From an uncultured Collinsella sp. (GTDB taxonomy: Bacteria; Actinomycetota; Coriobacteriia; Coriobacteriales; Coriobacteriaceae): a DNA stretch of 40,209 nucleotides. The position numbers and the translations under genes were made by a program. Shown piece by piece: positions 8,782 to 16,991 of the stretch; within the stretch, counting starts at the first letter, position 1; every line of letters starts with the position of its first letter. The notes under the pieces were generated by a model, which was given only the letters and a program-made list of their open reading frames with translations, did no database searches and was not told where the DNA came from. The stretch spans positions 1 to 40,209 of the forward strand of contig CALULJ010000020.1 of NCBI GenBank assembly GCA_944321445.1. The letters are read 5' to 3'.

Positions 8782-9567
8782 TTACCAATACCCAAACGGC
8801 ATGCAGAACATACGGCACATCGTGGGGCCGCACAGCCACATACTGCAGCACAGCAGCTGGGCGTTCGCGCCGGACATGGTGAATCCGCGCGCCTCGCCCG
8901 CCTGCTGGTAGGTGCGCCCCGCTTGGGTGAGTGTGGAAAGAACGCGCTGGTACGTGGCGTTATTGGGGTCGAGTTCGCACGCGCGCTTGATGCTCTCCAA
9001 CGCTGCGACGCGCTCGCCGCACCCCACCTGGGCGCAGGCGCATACGTAGTGCCAACGGGCGTCGCGGTCGGCGCTCACCGTTTGGTGCAGCGTATTGAGG
9101 GCGTCCTGCGAGCGTCCGGAGCGAATCTCGTCGATAGCCTGGCGGACGGTTGCCGTGTCGCGCGGGTCGGCCACCGGGGCCTCGACCGTTTGGCCGCCCG
9201 GCTGCGCGCCTCCGTAGAAATCATTGAAATCAAAGCCGCCCCAGCCCCAGCCAAACGGATCGTACTGGTCAGGGCCGCCGGCGCCCTGTCCGGACCCGTA
9301 GGGGTTCCACGCGCCGCCCGCGCCGCCATACGGCTGGCCCGCCCCGGCGTTGCGCGCGGCCTCCGCGGCATCGCGACGCGCGTACTTCTCCGGATTCATG
9401 ATGCGGTCGTACGCCTCATTCACCTCGTTCATGCGGCGTGCGGCATCCGGATCGTCGGGATTGAGGTCCGGGTGGTTCTCGCGCGCTTTCTTGCGGTAGG
9501 CGCGCTTGATCTCATCGGGGCTCGCGTCTTTGCTGACGCCGAGTATGTCGTAAGGGTCGCGTGACAA
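8782..9567 (-). CDS. J-domain co-chaperone with cysteine-rich tail
   Basis: The 261-residue protein has a J domain at the N-terminus (DPYDILGVSKDASPDEIKRA, HPD at 32-34) that would stimulate the ATPase of the DnaK encoded 55 bp downstream. A Gly/Pro/Tyr-rich linker follows (about 75-125), then a helical repeat region resembling TPR pairs (about 130-230). There is no DnaJ zinc-finger or C-terminal peptide-binding domain, so it is a class C-type J protein, not DnaJ itself. The C-terminus is odd: CCSMWLCGPTMCRMFC followed by an aromatic end, very rich in Cys, Met and Trp. This could bind metal or insert in a membrane. The neighbours suggest all three proteins work together. Confidence 0.88.
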   Translation of the reverse strand: MSRDPYDILGVSKDASPDEIKRAYRKKARENHPDLNPDDPDAARRMNEVNEAYDRIMNPEKYARRDAAEAARNAGAGQPYGGAGGAWNPYGSGQGAGGPDQYDPFGWGWGGFDFNDFYGGAQPGGQTVEAPVADPRDTATVRQAIDEIRSGRSQDALNTLHQTVSADRDARWHYVCACAQVGCGERVAALESIKRACELDPNNATYQRVLSTLTQAGRTYQQAGEARGFTMSGANAQLLCCSMWLCGPTMCRMFCMPFGYW

Positions 9568-9615
9568 AGGGTTTCCTTCTTGGCTGGGGTCGGTACGTAT
9601 GCGGGCGCGTCGGGG

Positions 9616-10464
9616 CTACTCGTCCTGCCGTCCGTCGGGTGCTCGGTCGGAGCCATCCGCGTTGCCATACGCCTTGTTGTATGGCTGCCAGATGCCTGCG
9701 TACACGACGCTGCGCATAAGGTGCAGGTCGCGCTCGAGTGGAAGCCTCTCGAATGCGTCGGCGGCAGCACCGGCGACGTTGGCGAGGGCGTCGTGCGCGC
9801 GGACGGGGTCAATTCCCGTTGCAATGAGCGGATTATAGCTGTTGCGGCGCCGGTCGCGCTCGACATCGCACGCGGCGTCCATGAGGTACACAAGCGTTCC
9901 CAAGTGCATGCCGAAGGCGCGAAGCTGATCGGCCCAGAAATCATCGCGCCAGGCGAAGATCTCGCCCAGTGCCCGCCCAAAGCACGCGGCTACTTTGTCA
10001 ACGTTCTGACTGCGCTCGTGCTCCAGTTGCCCCAGCGCCGTCAGCTCGCGTTCGATGGTCTCGCAGACGCGCGGCGCCCGGATGCGCGCGGTCTCGTACG
10101 AGCGCTTGAGCGCGGCAGCCGCTGCGCGCGACGGGATGCTGCGGTCGTCGATCCAGTTGTCGAGCAGCTTGTGATAGGAGAGCGCGACCGAGATGTCTGC
10201 CGCGTAATCGGTGCACACCGAGCACGCGTACGCATGGGGCTTGATGGGGTGAACGGGACAGCGTTCCTGCTCGCAATCCTCCGCGGGCTCGTACAGCGAG
10301 CCCAGCAGCATCACGAGGAAGACCATGTCGTACGAGAGCCCAAGCTTGCTGGGCAGGTCGTAGCGTTTGCCCAGCGTGCGGCACAGGCCACAATACAGCG
10401 CCTGATAGCGTTCCTTTTCTGCGCTGTCGAGCGTCGACTCATCGGCGAGCAGGTATCCGTACAC
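9616..10464 (-). CDS. DUF5685-type cysteine-containing protein
   Basis: The 282-residue protein matches the DUF5685 pattern: an N-terminus GYLLADE, then LYCGLCRTLGKRY, LGLSYDMVFLVMLL, and a cysteine cluster CEQERCPVHP...CSVC that could bind a metal or Fe-S cluster. The rest is helical with conserved acidic residues (DNWIDD, DAACDVERD). Function of the family is unknown to me. It is first in the operon with the J protein (48-bp gap) and DnaK. I choose GTG at 10464 because AAGGGGGC lies upstream and the family normally starts at this tyrosine/glycine motif. The longer frame from ATG 10506 adds 14 unlikely residues. Confidence 0.75.
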   Translation of the reverse strand: MYGYLLADESTLDSAEKERYQALYCGLCRTLGKRYDLPSKLGLSYDMVFLVMLLGSLYEPAEDCEQERCPVHPIKPHAYACSVCTDYAADISVALSYHKLLDNWIDDRSIPSRAAAAALKRSYETARIRAPRVCETIERELTALGQLEHERSQNVDKVAACFGRALGEIFAWRDDFWADQLRAFGMHLGTLVYLMDAACDVERDRRRNSYNPLIATGIDPVRAHDALANVAGAAADAFERLPLERDLHLMRSVVYAGIWQPYNKAYGNADGSDRAPDGRQDE

Positions 10465-10612
10465 AGTGCCCCCTTCGGTGTCGAGCTGCTTACGGGGTAA
10501 TACCATTTTGTACGGTACCTTATGGCATCGACAGCCTTTTCACAGGAATATAAGTAATTCTTCCAACTTAGCAGGTTATGAGCGATGTGTGGCGTTCGTC
10601 CCCGGGCGGGCG

Positions 10613-11053
10613 TTACTCCTGCGCCTGCTGGGCAACGAGGGCGTCGGTGCGCTCAAGCAGGTCCGCGAGCGTCGTCTGCGCCAAGCGGTCCTCCAGCGCG
10701 CGCTGCGCCGCATCGAGCTCATCGTCGAGCACGGCGTGGATGTTGCGGCCCACAGGGCATTCGGGGTTGGGGCCTTCGTGGAAGTGGAAGAGATGCTCCT
10801 CGGTGCTTTCCACCGCGCGGTACACATCGAGCAGCGTGATCGCGCTGGCAGAGCGTGCCAGCGTGGCGCCGCCCAGGCCCATCTCGACGGTAATCAGCCC
10901 GGCTTCCTTCAGCTGACCCATAATGCGGCGGATGACCACCGGGTTTGCGTTGACGCTTTTGGCCAAAAACGTCGACGTGGCGCGCTGGCCCTCGAAGTGA
11001 CCGATGGCAACCAGCACGTGCACGGCCATGGTGAAGCGAGTCGAGATCTGCAT
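10613..11053 (-). CDS. Rrf2-family transcriptional regulator
   Basis: The 146-residue Rrf2-type winged-helix protein begins MQISTRFTMAVHVLVAIGHF, with helix-turn-helix segment TFLAKSVNANPVVIRRIMGQ and wing residues GLGGATLAR. Classical Fe-S members (IscR, NsrR, RsrR) have three ligating cysteines. This one has a single Cys in NPECPVGRNIH, as in cluster-free YwnA/CymR-like members, so an Fe-S sensor role is unlikely. The start at 11053 is supported by GAAGGAGC and by family homology; the open frame extends 32 codons further upstream. It is divergent from the YczE-like gene and separated from it by a 299-bp region with a large hairpin, which may contain its target. Confidence 0.87.
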   Translation of the reverse strand: MQISTRFTMAVHVLVAIGHFEGQRATSTFLAKSVNANPVVIRRIMGQLKEAGLITVEMGLGGATLARSASAITLLDVYRAVESTEEHLFHFHEGPNPECPVGRNIHAVLDDELDAAQRALEDRLAQTTLADLLERTDALVAQQAQE

Positions 11054-11352
11054 GCAAGCTCCTTCGCGATAGTTCAGCTGGAATCGAGTATAGCGAAGTG
11101 CTGCGGGGCGGACGATGAGCGCAGGCACCACGCTCGCACGAGGGGTCAATCATTTCTACTTGCCGTTTCGTTCGGTAACTGGGGCAATTTGAGCCAGTTA
11201 GTGAACGAAACGGCAAGTAGAAACTACCAACCCCCTATGATGCCCTGTCTTTCCTGCGTCAGCGCAGATTCACCGAACGGACTCTACGTTCCCGCTCGAT
11301 AAAGGTGCTGCTTGCCGTATTATCGAAAGCCTATGGGGAAGGGGAAGAACCT
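11054..11352. other. Divergent intergenic region between Rrf2 regulator and YczE-like gene
   Basis: This 299-bp region must hold the promoters of both flanking genes. Its dominant feature is the 71-bp hairpin at 11153-11223, listed separately. No other gene, riboswitch or clear paired promoter boxes could be recognised. Confidence 0.5.
11153..11223. repeat. 71-bp long inverted repeat
   Basis: Perfect 21-bp arms (11153-11173 and 11203-11223; arm contains CTACTTGCCGTTTCGTTC) enclose a 29-nt centre. The centre itself has a perfect 7-bp stem, TAACTGG (11176-11182) with CCAGTTA (11194-11200). There is no T-run on either side and it lies upstream of both genes, so a terminator is unlikely. It could be a small mobile or palindromic repeat, or a structured RNA. 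Confidence 0.85.
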
Positions 11353-12006
11353 ATGGCTCAGTTCGCAAGCGACACCTCGGGCCGCAGCGCCGCTGATTGG
11401 GCGAAAGCCCTCGTCGTCCTGCTGATCGGCCTTACCGTGGCGCACCTGGGCGTCACGCTGTTTTTGCAGTCCGCACTCGGAACCGACACGTTCACCGTCT
11501 TCATCCAGGGCCTTTCCCGCGTATTCGGCCTCACGGTCGGTACGGTGCACGTCATCGTGCTGTGCATCCTCATGGTGCTGATGCTCGCCACCACGAAAGG
11601 CTACGTCAAGCCGGGCACCGTGGTCTGCGCGTTTTGCGGCGGACCCATCATCGACCTGTTTACCTGGATGCTGCAGGGCGTCATCAACGAGGCGTCTCCC
11701 ATGGTGCTGCGCATCGTGAGCATGCTCGTGGGATGCGTGGTGCTGGCGCTCGGCATGTCCATTGTCATCAACAGCAACGCCGGCACCGGCCCTAACGACC
11801 TGGTAGCTATCATCTTGTCCGATAAGCTCGAAAAGATCGAGTTCCGCTGGGTCCGCGTGGGCTGCGACTTGTTCTTCGTTGCCGCGGGCTTCCTCCTGGG
11901 CGGCACGGTGGGCGTGGGTACCGTCGTTGCCGCATTCTGCACCGGCCCGCTCGTGCAGTTCTGGCTGCCTAAGACCGCAGCCCCCATCCGAGCGCTGGGA
12001 ATATAG
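11353..12006 (+). CDS. YczE/YyaS-type integral membrane protein
   Basis: The 217-residue protein has five or six hydrophobic helices. Features such as SALGTDTFTVFIQGLS near the first loop, GTVVCAFCGGPIIDLF, SIVINSNAGTGPNDLVAI and a repeat-like GTVVAAFCTGPLVQFW match the YczE/YitT-like group of membrane proteins. Members are of uncertain function, and one is linked to bacillaene production in Bacillus. The two GTV-x-x-AFC-x-GP blocks suggest internal duplication. The start at 11353 follows a purine-rich AAGGGGAAG site; the earlier in-frame ATG-like start at 11305 has no such support. It lies downstream of the hairpin region and divergent from the Rrf2 regulator, which may control it. Confidence 0.78.
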   Translation: MAQFASDTSGRSAADWAKALVVLLIGLTVAHLGVTLFLQSALGTDTFTVFIQGLSRVFGLTVGTVHVIVLCILMVLMLATTKGYVKPGTVVCAFCGGPIIDLFTWMLQGVINEASPMVLRIVSMLVGCVVLALGMSIVINSNAGTGPNDLVAIILSDKLEKIEFRWVRVGCDLFFVAAGFLLGGTVGVGTVVAAFCTGPLVQFWLPKTAAPIRALGI

Positions 12007-12143
12007 GGACAGGCACTAATTTCCCACGTTGGGCGGCAGGAACCGACCGTTTGCCGCCGCGCCGCGCCCTCTCTTGCGCCCAGCGCGCAAAGCGCTACCA
12101 TGGCGGCAAAAGTGCAGGGTCCGACGATGCGCGGAGGTGCATT

Positions 12144-12857
12144 ATGGATTCTCAGACCGCTGGATTCGTCACCTGTCTTCTGTGCGGGTTGTTAGTGGCA
12201 GCAACAGGTGTCTACATGCTGGTGACGGGCAACCCGCGCATCATGCACGGCTATCATTTCGCATCGACCCCCATAGAGAAGTGGCCGGCACTCGCGCGTT
12301 GGTCGGGAGCAGGGCTCGCCGCGTGCGGCGTCGGTTGCGCGCTGCTTGTGCCGATGTCACCGCTGCCGGACTGGCTGTCCATCGTGGGAATCGTGCTCAT
12401 GGTCGCCGGACTTGCGTTGACGCTCGGTGCGGTCGTCCACTTCAACGGCTCGCTGTTTTCGTTTGGAGCGCCGGGATCAGGCGCCAGCGATTCGTCTGCG
12501 CCGCGTGCGCTGACCACCGGCCTCGGTATCGTGATCGCACTGATTGTCTGCGGGGTAACGGTGATTCCGGGAGCCATGATGATTGCATCGGGCGACCCGT
12601 CCATGCTGCACGGATATCATCTGGTGAATGTCGCCGCTGATGATTTACCCGCGCTCGCCGGCTGGGTTGGCGGCGGAACCATCACCTTGGGCATCGGTTT
12701 GGCGCTCTCCATTCTCGTCGGGTTCCTCATGTCCGGCCGTCGACCGGCCCTGCTGTGGATGAAGGCGCTCATGGGAGCGGGCTTGGCGCTCTTCGGTATC
12801 GGACTCGCAGTGACGCTCGGTGCAATTATCCATTTCAACGGCTCGCTGATGGGATAG
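12144..12857 (+). CDS. Internally duplicated small-domain membrane protein
   Basis: The 237-residue protein consists of two homologous halves of about 110 residues. Each half has the order helix, then G-x-P-x-x-(M/L)HGYH, a (W/L)PALA-x-W segment, two helices, and an ending LTLGA(V/I)(V/I)HFNGSL. The HGYH...PALA motif resembles small DUF3784-like membrane proteins, in which a GYH/GYN motif follows helix 1, so this looks like a fused duplicate. Function unknown. ATG at 12144 is preceded by CGGAGGTG; the open frame extends upstream to 12051 without a ribosome site. It is monocistronic, followed by a nested hairpin. Confidence 0.75.
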   Translation: MDSQTAGFVTCLLCGLLVAATGVYMLVTGNPRIMHGYHFASTPIEKWPALARWSGAGLAACGVGCALLVPMSPLPDWLSIVGIVLMVAGLALTLGAVVHFNGSLFSFGAPGSGASDSSAPRALTTGLGIVIALIVCGVTVIPGAMMIASGDPSMLHGYHLVNVAADDLPALAGWVGGGTITLGIGLALSILVGFLMSGRRPALLWMKALMGAGLALFGIGLAVTLGAIIHFNGSLMG

Positions 12858-12864
12858 AGCAAGG

Positions 12865-12937
12865 AAACATCAAGCAGAGCGGATTTCTGCGCCCACGTTG
12901 TTGCAAAGCGCAAGGTGGGCGCGGGTGTTTGATGTTT
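12865..12937 (+). terminator. Nested three-tier hairpin, possible terminator
   Basis: Three concentric inverted repeats are present: AAACATCAA (12865-12873) with TTGATGTTT (12929-12937), GCGCCCAC (12889-12896) with GTGGGCGC (12915-12922), and an inner TTGC/GCAA. It begins 8 bp after the stop codon. The T-run is weak, so it may be a terminator, an mRNA 3' structure or a repeat element. Confidence 0.5.
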
Positions 12938-13298
12938 GTCGGGAGCGCGCTTGAAGTGCGTCCCAGCATCGCGGCCTCCTTCGTATTCCCGAGCGGAATG
13001 ACCGTGCTTCATATGCGCGGTGACACGTCATTCAAGGCGGAATGCGTTTAGGAGAGCATGAGTTTCGGTAGCGTATCCGCAGCTCACATGCACCGGCAGC
13101 TCAAAATGAGCGCCTGCTCCCGGTCCTCGGCCGCGCTCAAGATTCAAAAGCTATGATCAATTCTTGTTGCGTTGAGTGGGGAGGGGGGTGTTACTCTCAG
13201 CTAAACGTGCGATTCGCGTCGCGCGCGGTTTGCGTTGTTGGAATTGTGTCGGGAAACATGCCAACAGTGCAGGCATACAACTAAAGAGAGGTCGGGAC
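12938..13298 (+). other. Intergenic region upstream of the LPQTG adhesin
   Basis: These 361 bp contain no convincing gene. The adhesin promoter and leader must lie here. There is an A/T-richer stretch with TATGAT at about 13152 and a G-rich stretch (13177-13190, including a G6 run), but no clear -35 partner. The frame that runs through from 13176 has no ribosome site until the ATG at 13299. Confidence 0.5.
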
Positions 13299-16200
13299 AT
13301 GAAACGCAGCTTAACCGTACTACTAGCCTTCGTCATGGCGCTATGCGCCAGCTTTGCCCTATGCGCCCCCGCATGGGCGGGTGACAACAACTTAAACGGA
13401 GGGTCTTCGAGATCCGGTAGCGTCAAAGCAGGCATTACGAGCTTTGATATTTCTTCTGAGGTATACCAGGGGAGCAACTACGGTATGCGTGTTAGCTTTT
13501 CTCTGGAAACCAAAGCGGGTGACCCTTTTGCTGAAGGTGATACGGTTTCTGTTGAGACGAATCTCGGTGACTTGTTTGATGCCGACTGGGGCAGTCTCGG
13601 GCCTGTTTGCCTGTATGATGCCAATAAAAACGAGCTTGCTCGGCTAACATTTGATGCTGCAGGCAAAAATATTATTTTTACTGTTGGAAAAGTCGACAGT
13701 GGGACCGCGGCTATCAGCGGTACGGTTACTATTCCAAGCAAACTAGTCGCTAAGAATATGGGGGCGACTCCTGAGAATAGCGTCGAGAAAGAGCTCGAAC
13801 TGGGTGGCATAACCCAGCAAATCATTTTCAAGCAGGCGAATTCCTCTTCTGGTGAACAGGACATGGGGTCTGTCGATATCGATGTGTTTTGGAAGAACGG
13901 TTGGTCGAATGCGGAGCAAACCGGAGCCGTCATCTGCCTAGAGGTAAATCCCATCGGATCGATGGACCTCTACGGCTACACCACCAATTCCAGCTCGACA
14001 AAGCGAACCCCGGTCATTCATGATGACTTGTTTATTAAAGACGTAATTCCTGAAAAGGGATTTATCGACACGAAGAGTATGGAGATTTACGCAGCGGTTC
14101 CTTCTGTCGCGATGACTGATAAAGAGACGACATTTAACACGTGGTACACGATACCCGCGGGAACGTATTATGCCCGCCGTGTGGGCACCATGCGTTATGA
14201 CATCCGTAACAGGATGAAGCAGCTGGAGCAGGCCAAAGGAGAGACGGTCGAAGAATTCGAAGAGCGCATCAAAGGTGCTGATTTGTCTTGGGGTATATAT
14301 CGTGCGGACGATGGAACCCAAACGTTCATGTGCAATTTTGGTCGCGTTGGTGATGCTGAAAACAACAATGGCATCATGTACGGCGACTATGATCCCAATA
14401 TCGTGACCCGCTATCCGGATATCTTCGGTGATGATGCCTATACCGGAGGCAACATCGTAAGCTATTATATAGAATTTGATACATATTATCCAGAAATCAT
14501 TGGTGAAAAGAAGGTCACGAACTACGCCAGCAGGACATCGTACGAAAACAACAGCACTGTTCCTTCAACATCTGGAAACAGCTCTGTCTATACGATTAAC
14601 AACGGCGGTGGCACTGGAGTTGTGCAACCTGGCACATTGGCCATTCGGCTTGTTGATGAAGAGACTAAAGCTGCTATAGCCGGCGCCACGTTCTGCGTTC
14701 AGGAGTGGGATTCGGATTCGGAGTCATGGGTTAATAACGAGAAGCTTGTCGGAACTACCGATGCGGATGGCCGATTGAGCTTTGAGCCGTTTCCTGCTGG
14801 AAAGTACCGCATTGTCCAAAAGACCTGGGCCGATGGGTACGTCGAAGGTGTGACGGTGTTCGGGGAAAGTGGCAATGCGAGTGTTGGAAACGTGAGCGCA
14901 AACGGCGAGTTTACCGTAACGGGAAACGAGCGCTTCGGCTTCGGAACGGTGATCACCAATCGCAAGGTTTCCGAGATCACGCTGAACCCGGTGAGCGTGA
15001 CGGCTTACACCGGCGGCGATTCTCAGAACGGAACCTCGTTCCCTGCGATTCGTTACAGCATTTCGGGTATCGATAACGATTCCATTGCGGATCTGACGTT
15101 TGAGTTTGCTTCCGATGATCCCAATGGCGCGAATTCCGAGTTCAAAGCTCAGAAAGTTGGCGACAACCTGTGGATTCTTCCGCGCCTGAAGAACACCTTC
15201 ACGCTTGCGGGCACCGATGGGAAGGCCGCGGAAGACGATGCTGTTCCGGGTATCTACGAAATCGGGATCGAGCCCGGCAAGCTGACGGCAACGCTGACAA
15301 CGGAGGGCGAAGACGGTACGGCTAAGACCACGACGTATGACGTTGTGCTTGCTTCTGGTCATTCCGCAACCGTGACGGTGCGCAACGTTTCCGATCCCGA
15401 TGACGTACTGGACAACGAGGTCGATATCGCCCAGCCCGTGGTGAGCGACGCCAAAGATGTCGACACATCCGACGGTGTTGGCATCGCAATGATTTCCGAA
15501 GACGCCACGTATCACACGAACGGTAGCGACTCCGGTCTTGGCCTGCTGGGCGACACCGCAAGCGGTAAGCCCGAAATCTCCCTGCTGTTCGATGACCTCA
15601 TTCCGGGTGAAGAGGGCGAAGACACTGCGCAGTTGCTCATCGATCGCGCAAATAAAGAGGAGGGCGCGAGCCTCTCCAAGGAAACGAGTCAGCTCAAGTA
15701 TCTCGACCTTATCAACGAGCATGACGGTAACGTTTGGGTGAGTTCGGATAAGGACGTCACGATTTACTGGCCCATTCCTGAAAACGCTCCCAAGGATGAG
15801 GCAGCCAACTTCAAGGTCTACCACTTTGAGGGCTTACATCGCGAGTATCGTGACAACCTTTCGGACCAGGTGAATAGCTGCGAGGTCACGCCGATTGATT
15901 GCAAAGTCGAAGGCAATAACGTCGTCTTTACGCTCAAAGCAGATGCCGCAAACGGTTGCTTCTCTCCCTTTGCGCTTGCATGGGATGCGCCCTACACGGT
16001 TGAGTATTACTACGAGAACGAGGGCGAGTATCCCGCCGTTGCCGACGCGAGCGCCACGCGTTACGCCAAAGCCGGTGCAGAGGTGAGCGCAACCGAGGCG
16101 GACGAGACGCCAGATTCTTCCAAGGGCAATTACGTTCTGGACGAAGAGGCGTCAACGCTCGAGGGCACCGTTGCCGCCGATGGCTCCCTGGTGCTGAAGG

Positions 16201-16805
16201 TCTACTTCAAGCAACAGTTCACCGTTACCTACACCGATGGCGTGGAAGGCGAGGAAGTCTTCGCCGATCAGGTTACATCGGGTATCGGCTATGGTGACCA
16301 GACCCCCGCATTCGAGGGTGGTACGCCTTCGCGTGCTGGCTATACCTTCGCTGGCTGGGCCCCCGAAGTTGCGGACACCGTGACTGCCGATGCGACGTAT
16401 GTCGCGCAGTGGGCGCCCATTTGGAATCCCGGACCTGGTCCCGATGATCCCGATCCGGATACGCCGGAGCCGGATGATCCGGAACCTGACAATCCCGAGC
16501 CAGAAGATCCGGACACTCCCGACAATCCTGACCCGGACGATCCCGATAACCCGAATACCCCGGACGATCCCGATGACCCGGACCAGCCCGACCCGGATCA
16601 GCCCAGCGATCCCGAGGATCCTGGCGAGCCCTCCGACCCGGATCAGCCCACGGGCGACACGCCGGACCCCGACACCCCCGCGTCCACCCCGGGCGATTCC
16701 AACCTGCCTCAAACGGGCGACGCATCGCTTCTCATCGCAGGTGCAGCCGCCAGCGCGAGCGTGACCGCTTTCGCGGCTGCTGCCGTGGTGCGCAAGCGCA
16801 AGTAG
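13299..16805 (+). CDS. LPQTG-anchored multidomain adhesin
   Basis: The 1168-residue cell-wall protein has a signal peptide (1-27, ending APAWA), an N-terminal adhesin-like beta region (about 30-440), a SpaA/Cna-B-type domain (about 444-520, from PGTLAIRLVDEETKAAIAGA), a large central region (about 560-895), a MucBP-like segment starting YTVEYYYENEGEYP, and an InlB-type repeat (FTVTYTDGVEGE to AGYTFAGW). A roughly 90-residue Pro-Asp-rich stalk follows, then LPQTG (1136-1140), a hydrophobic helix and a VRKRK tail for sortase anchoring. It probably binds host matrix, mucin or other bacteria. Start at 13299 has AGAGAGGT upstream. The front part (about 13400-14700) is much richer in A+T than the back half and neighbouring genes; 14461-14520 has 18 G/C of 60. 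This suggests a mosaic origin. Confidence 0.9.
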   Translation: MKRSLTVLLAFVMALCASFALCAPAWAGDNNLNGGSSRSGSVKAGITSFDISSEVYQGSNYGMRVSFSLETKAGDPFAEGDTVSVETNLGDLFDADWGSLGPVCLYDANKNELARLTFDAAGKNIIFTVGKVDSGTAAISGTVTIPSKLVAKNMGATPENSVEKELELGGITQQIIFKQANSSSGEQDMGSVDIDVFWKNGWSNAEQTGAVICLEVNPIGSMDLYGYTTNSSSTKRTPVIHDDLFIKDVIPEKGFIDTKSMEIYAAVPSVAMTDKETTFNTWYTIPAGTYYARRVGTMRYDIRNRMKQLEQAKGETVEEFEERIKGADLSWGIYRADDGTQTFMCNFGRVGDAENNNGIMYGDYDPNIVTRYPDIFGDDAYTGGNIVSYYIEFDTYYPEIIGEKKVTNYASRTSYENNSTVPSTSGNSSVYTINNGGGTGVVQPGTLAIRLVDEETKAAIAGATFCVQEWDSDSESWVNNEKLVGTTDADGRLSFEPFPAGKYRIVQKTWADGYVEGVTVFGESGNASVGNVSANGEFTVTGNERFGFGTVITNRKVSEITLNPVSVTAYTGGDSQNGTSFPAIRYSISGIDNDSIADLTFEFASDDPNGANSEFKAQKVGDNLWILPRLKNTFTLAGTDGKAAEDDAVPGIYEIGIEPGKLTATLTTEGEDGTAKTTTYDVVLASGHSATVTVRNVSDPDDVLDNEVDIAQPVVSDAKDVDTSDGVGIAMISEDATYHTNGSDSGLGLLGDTASGKPEISLLFDDLIPGEEGEDTAQLLIDRANKEEGASLSKETSQLKYLDLINEHDGNVWVSSDKDVTIYWPIPENAPKDEAANFKVYHFEGLHREYRDNLSDQVNSCEVTPIDCKVEGNNVVFTLKADAANGCFSPFALAWDAPYTVEYYYENEGEYPAVADASATRYAKAGAEVSATEADETPDSSKGNYVLDEEASTLEGTVAADGSLVLKVYFKQQFTVTYTDGVEGEEVFADQVTSGIGYGDQTPAFEGGTPSRAGYTFAGWAPEVADTVTADATYVAQWAPIWNPGPGPDDPDPDTPEPDDPEPDNPEPEDPDTPDNPDPDDPDNPNTPDDPDDPDQPDPDQPSDPEDPGEPSDPDQPTGDTPDPDTPASTPGDSNLPQTGDASLLIAGAAASASVTAFAAAAVVRKRK

Positions 16806-16836
16806 CACGCGCCAAACAGCGCATTCCCTCCTAGAG

Positions 16837-16876
16837 GCCCGCCAGCCGAAGATGCCCCTTCGGCTGGCGGGCTTTC
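16837..16876 (+). terminator. Terminator of the adhesin gene
   Basis: A perfect 15-bp stem (16837-16851 GCCCGCCAGCCGAAG with 16858-16872) has a 6-nt loop, followed by TTTCTGCT. It sits 31 bp past the stop. Confidence 0.85.
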
Positions 16877-16991
16877 TGCTATCGCACCATTGTTGCCGCA
16901 AGCACCTAACCGTTCACCGCTTGCAGGTATAGCCCACAGCCTCGGCAGGTATACTGGCGTCGGTTTATTCGATGGCAACGGGGAGGCAGCC

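Noticed and set aside
10465..10612. Heat-shock operator (CIRCE or HAIR) before the DUF5685-J-DnaK operon
   Set aside because: Neither TTAGCACTC-N9-GAGTGCTAA nor CTTGAGT-N7-ACTCAAG is present.
13177..13190. G-rich promoter tract upstream of the adhesin as a transcriptional phase switch
   Set aside because: The longest run is only six G and no -35/-10 pair spans it, so a spacing switch cannot be supported.
14724..15824. 366-codon minus-strand frame inside the adhesin gene
   Set aside because: The plus-strand adhesin domains are continuous through this stretch. The antisense frame has no family features.
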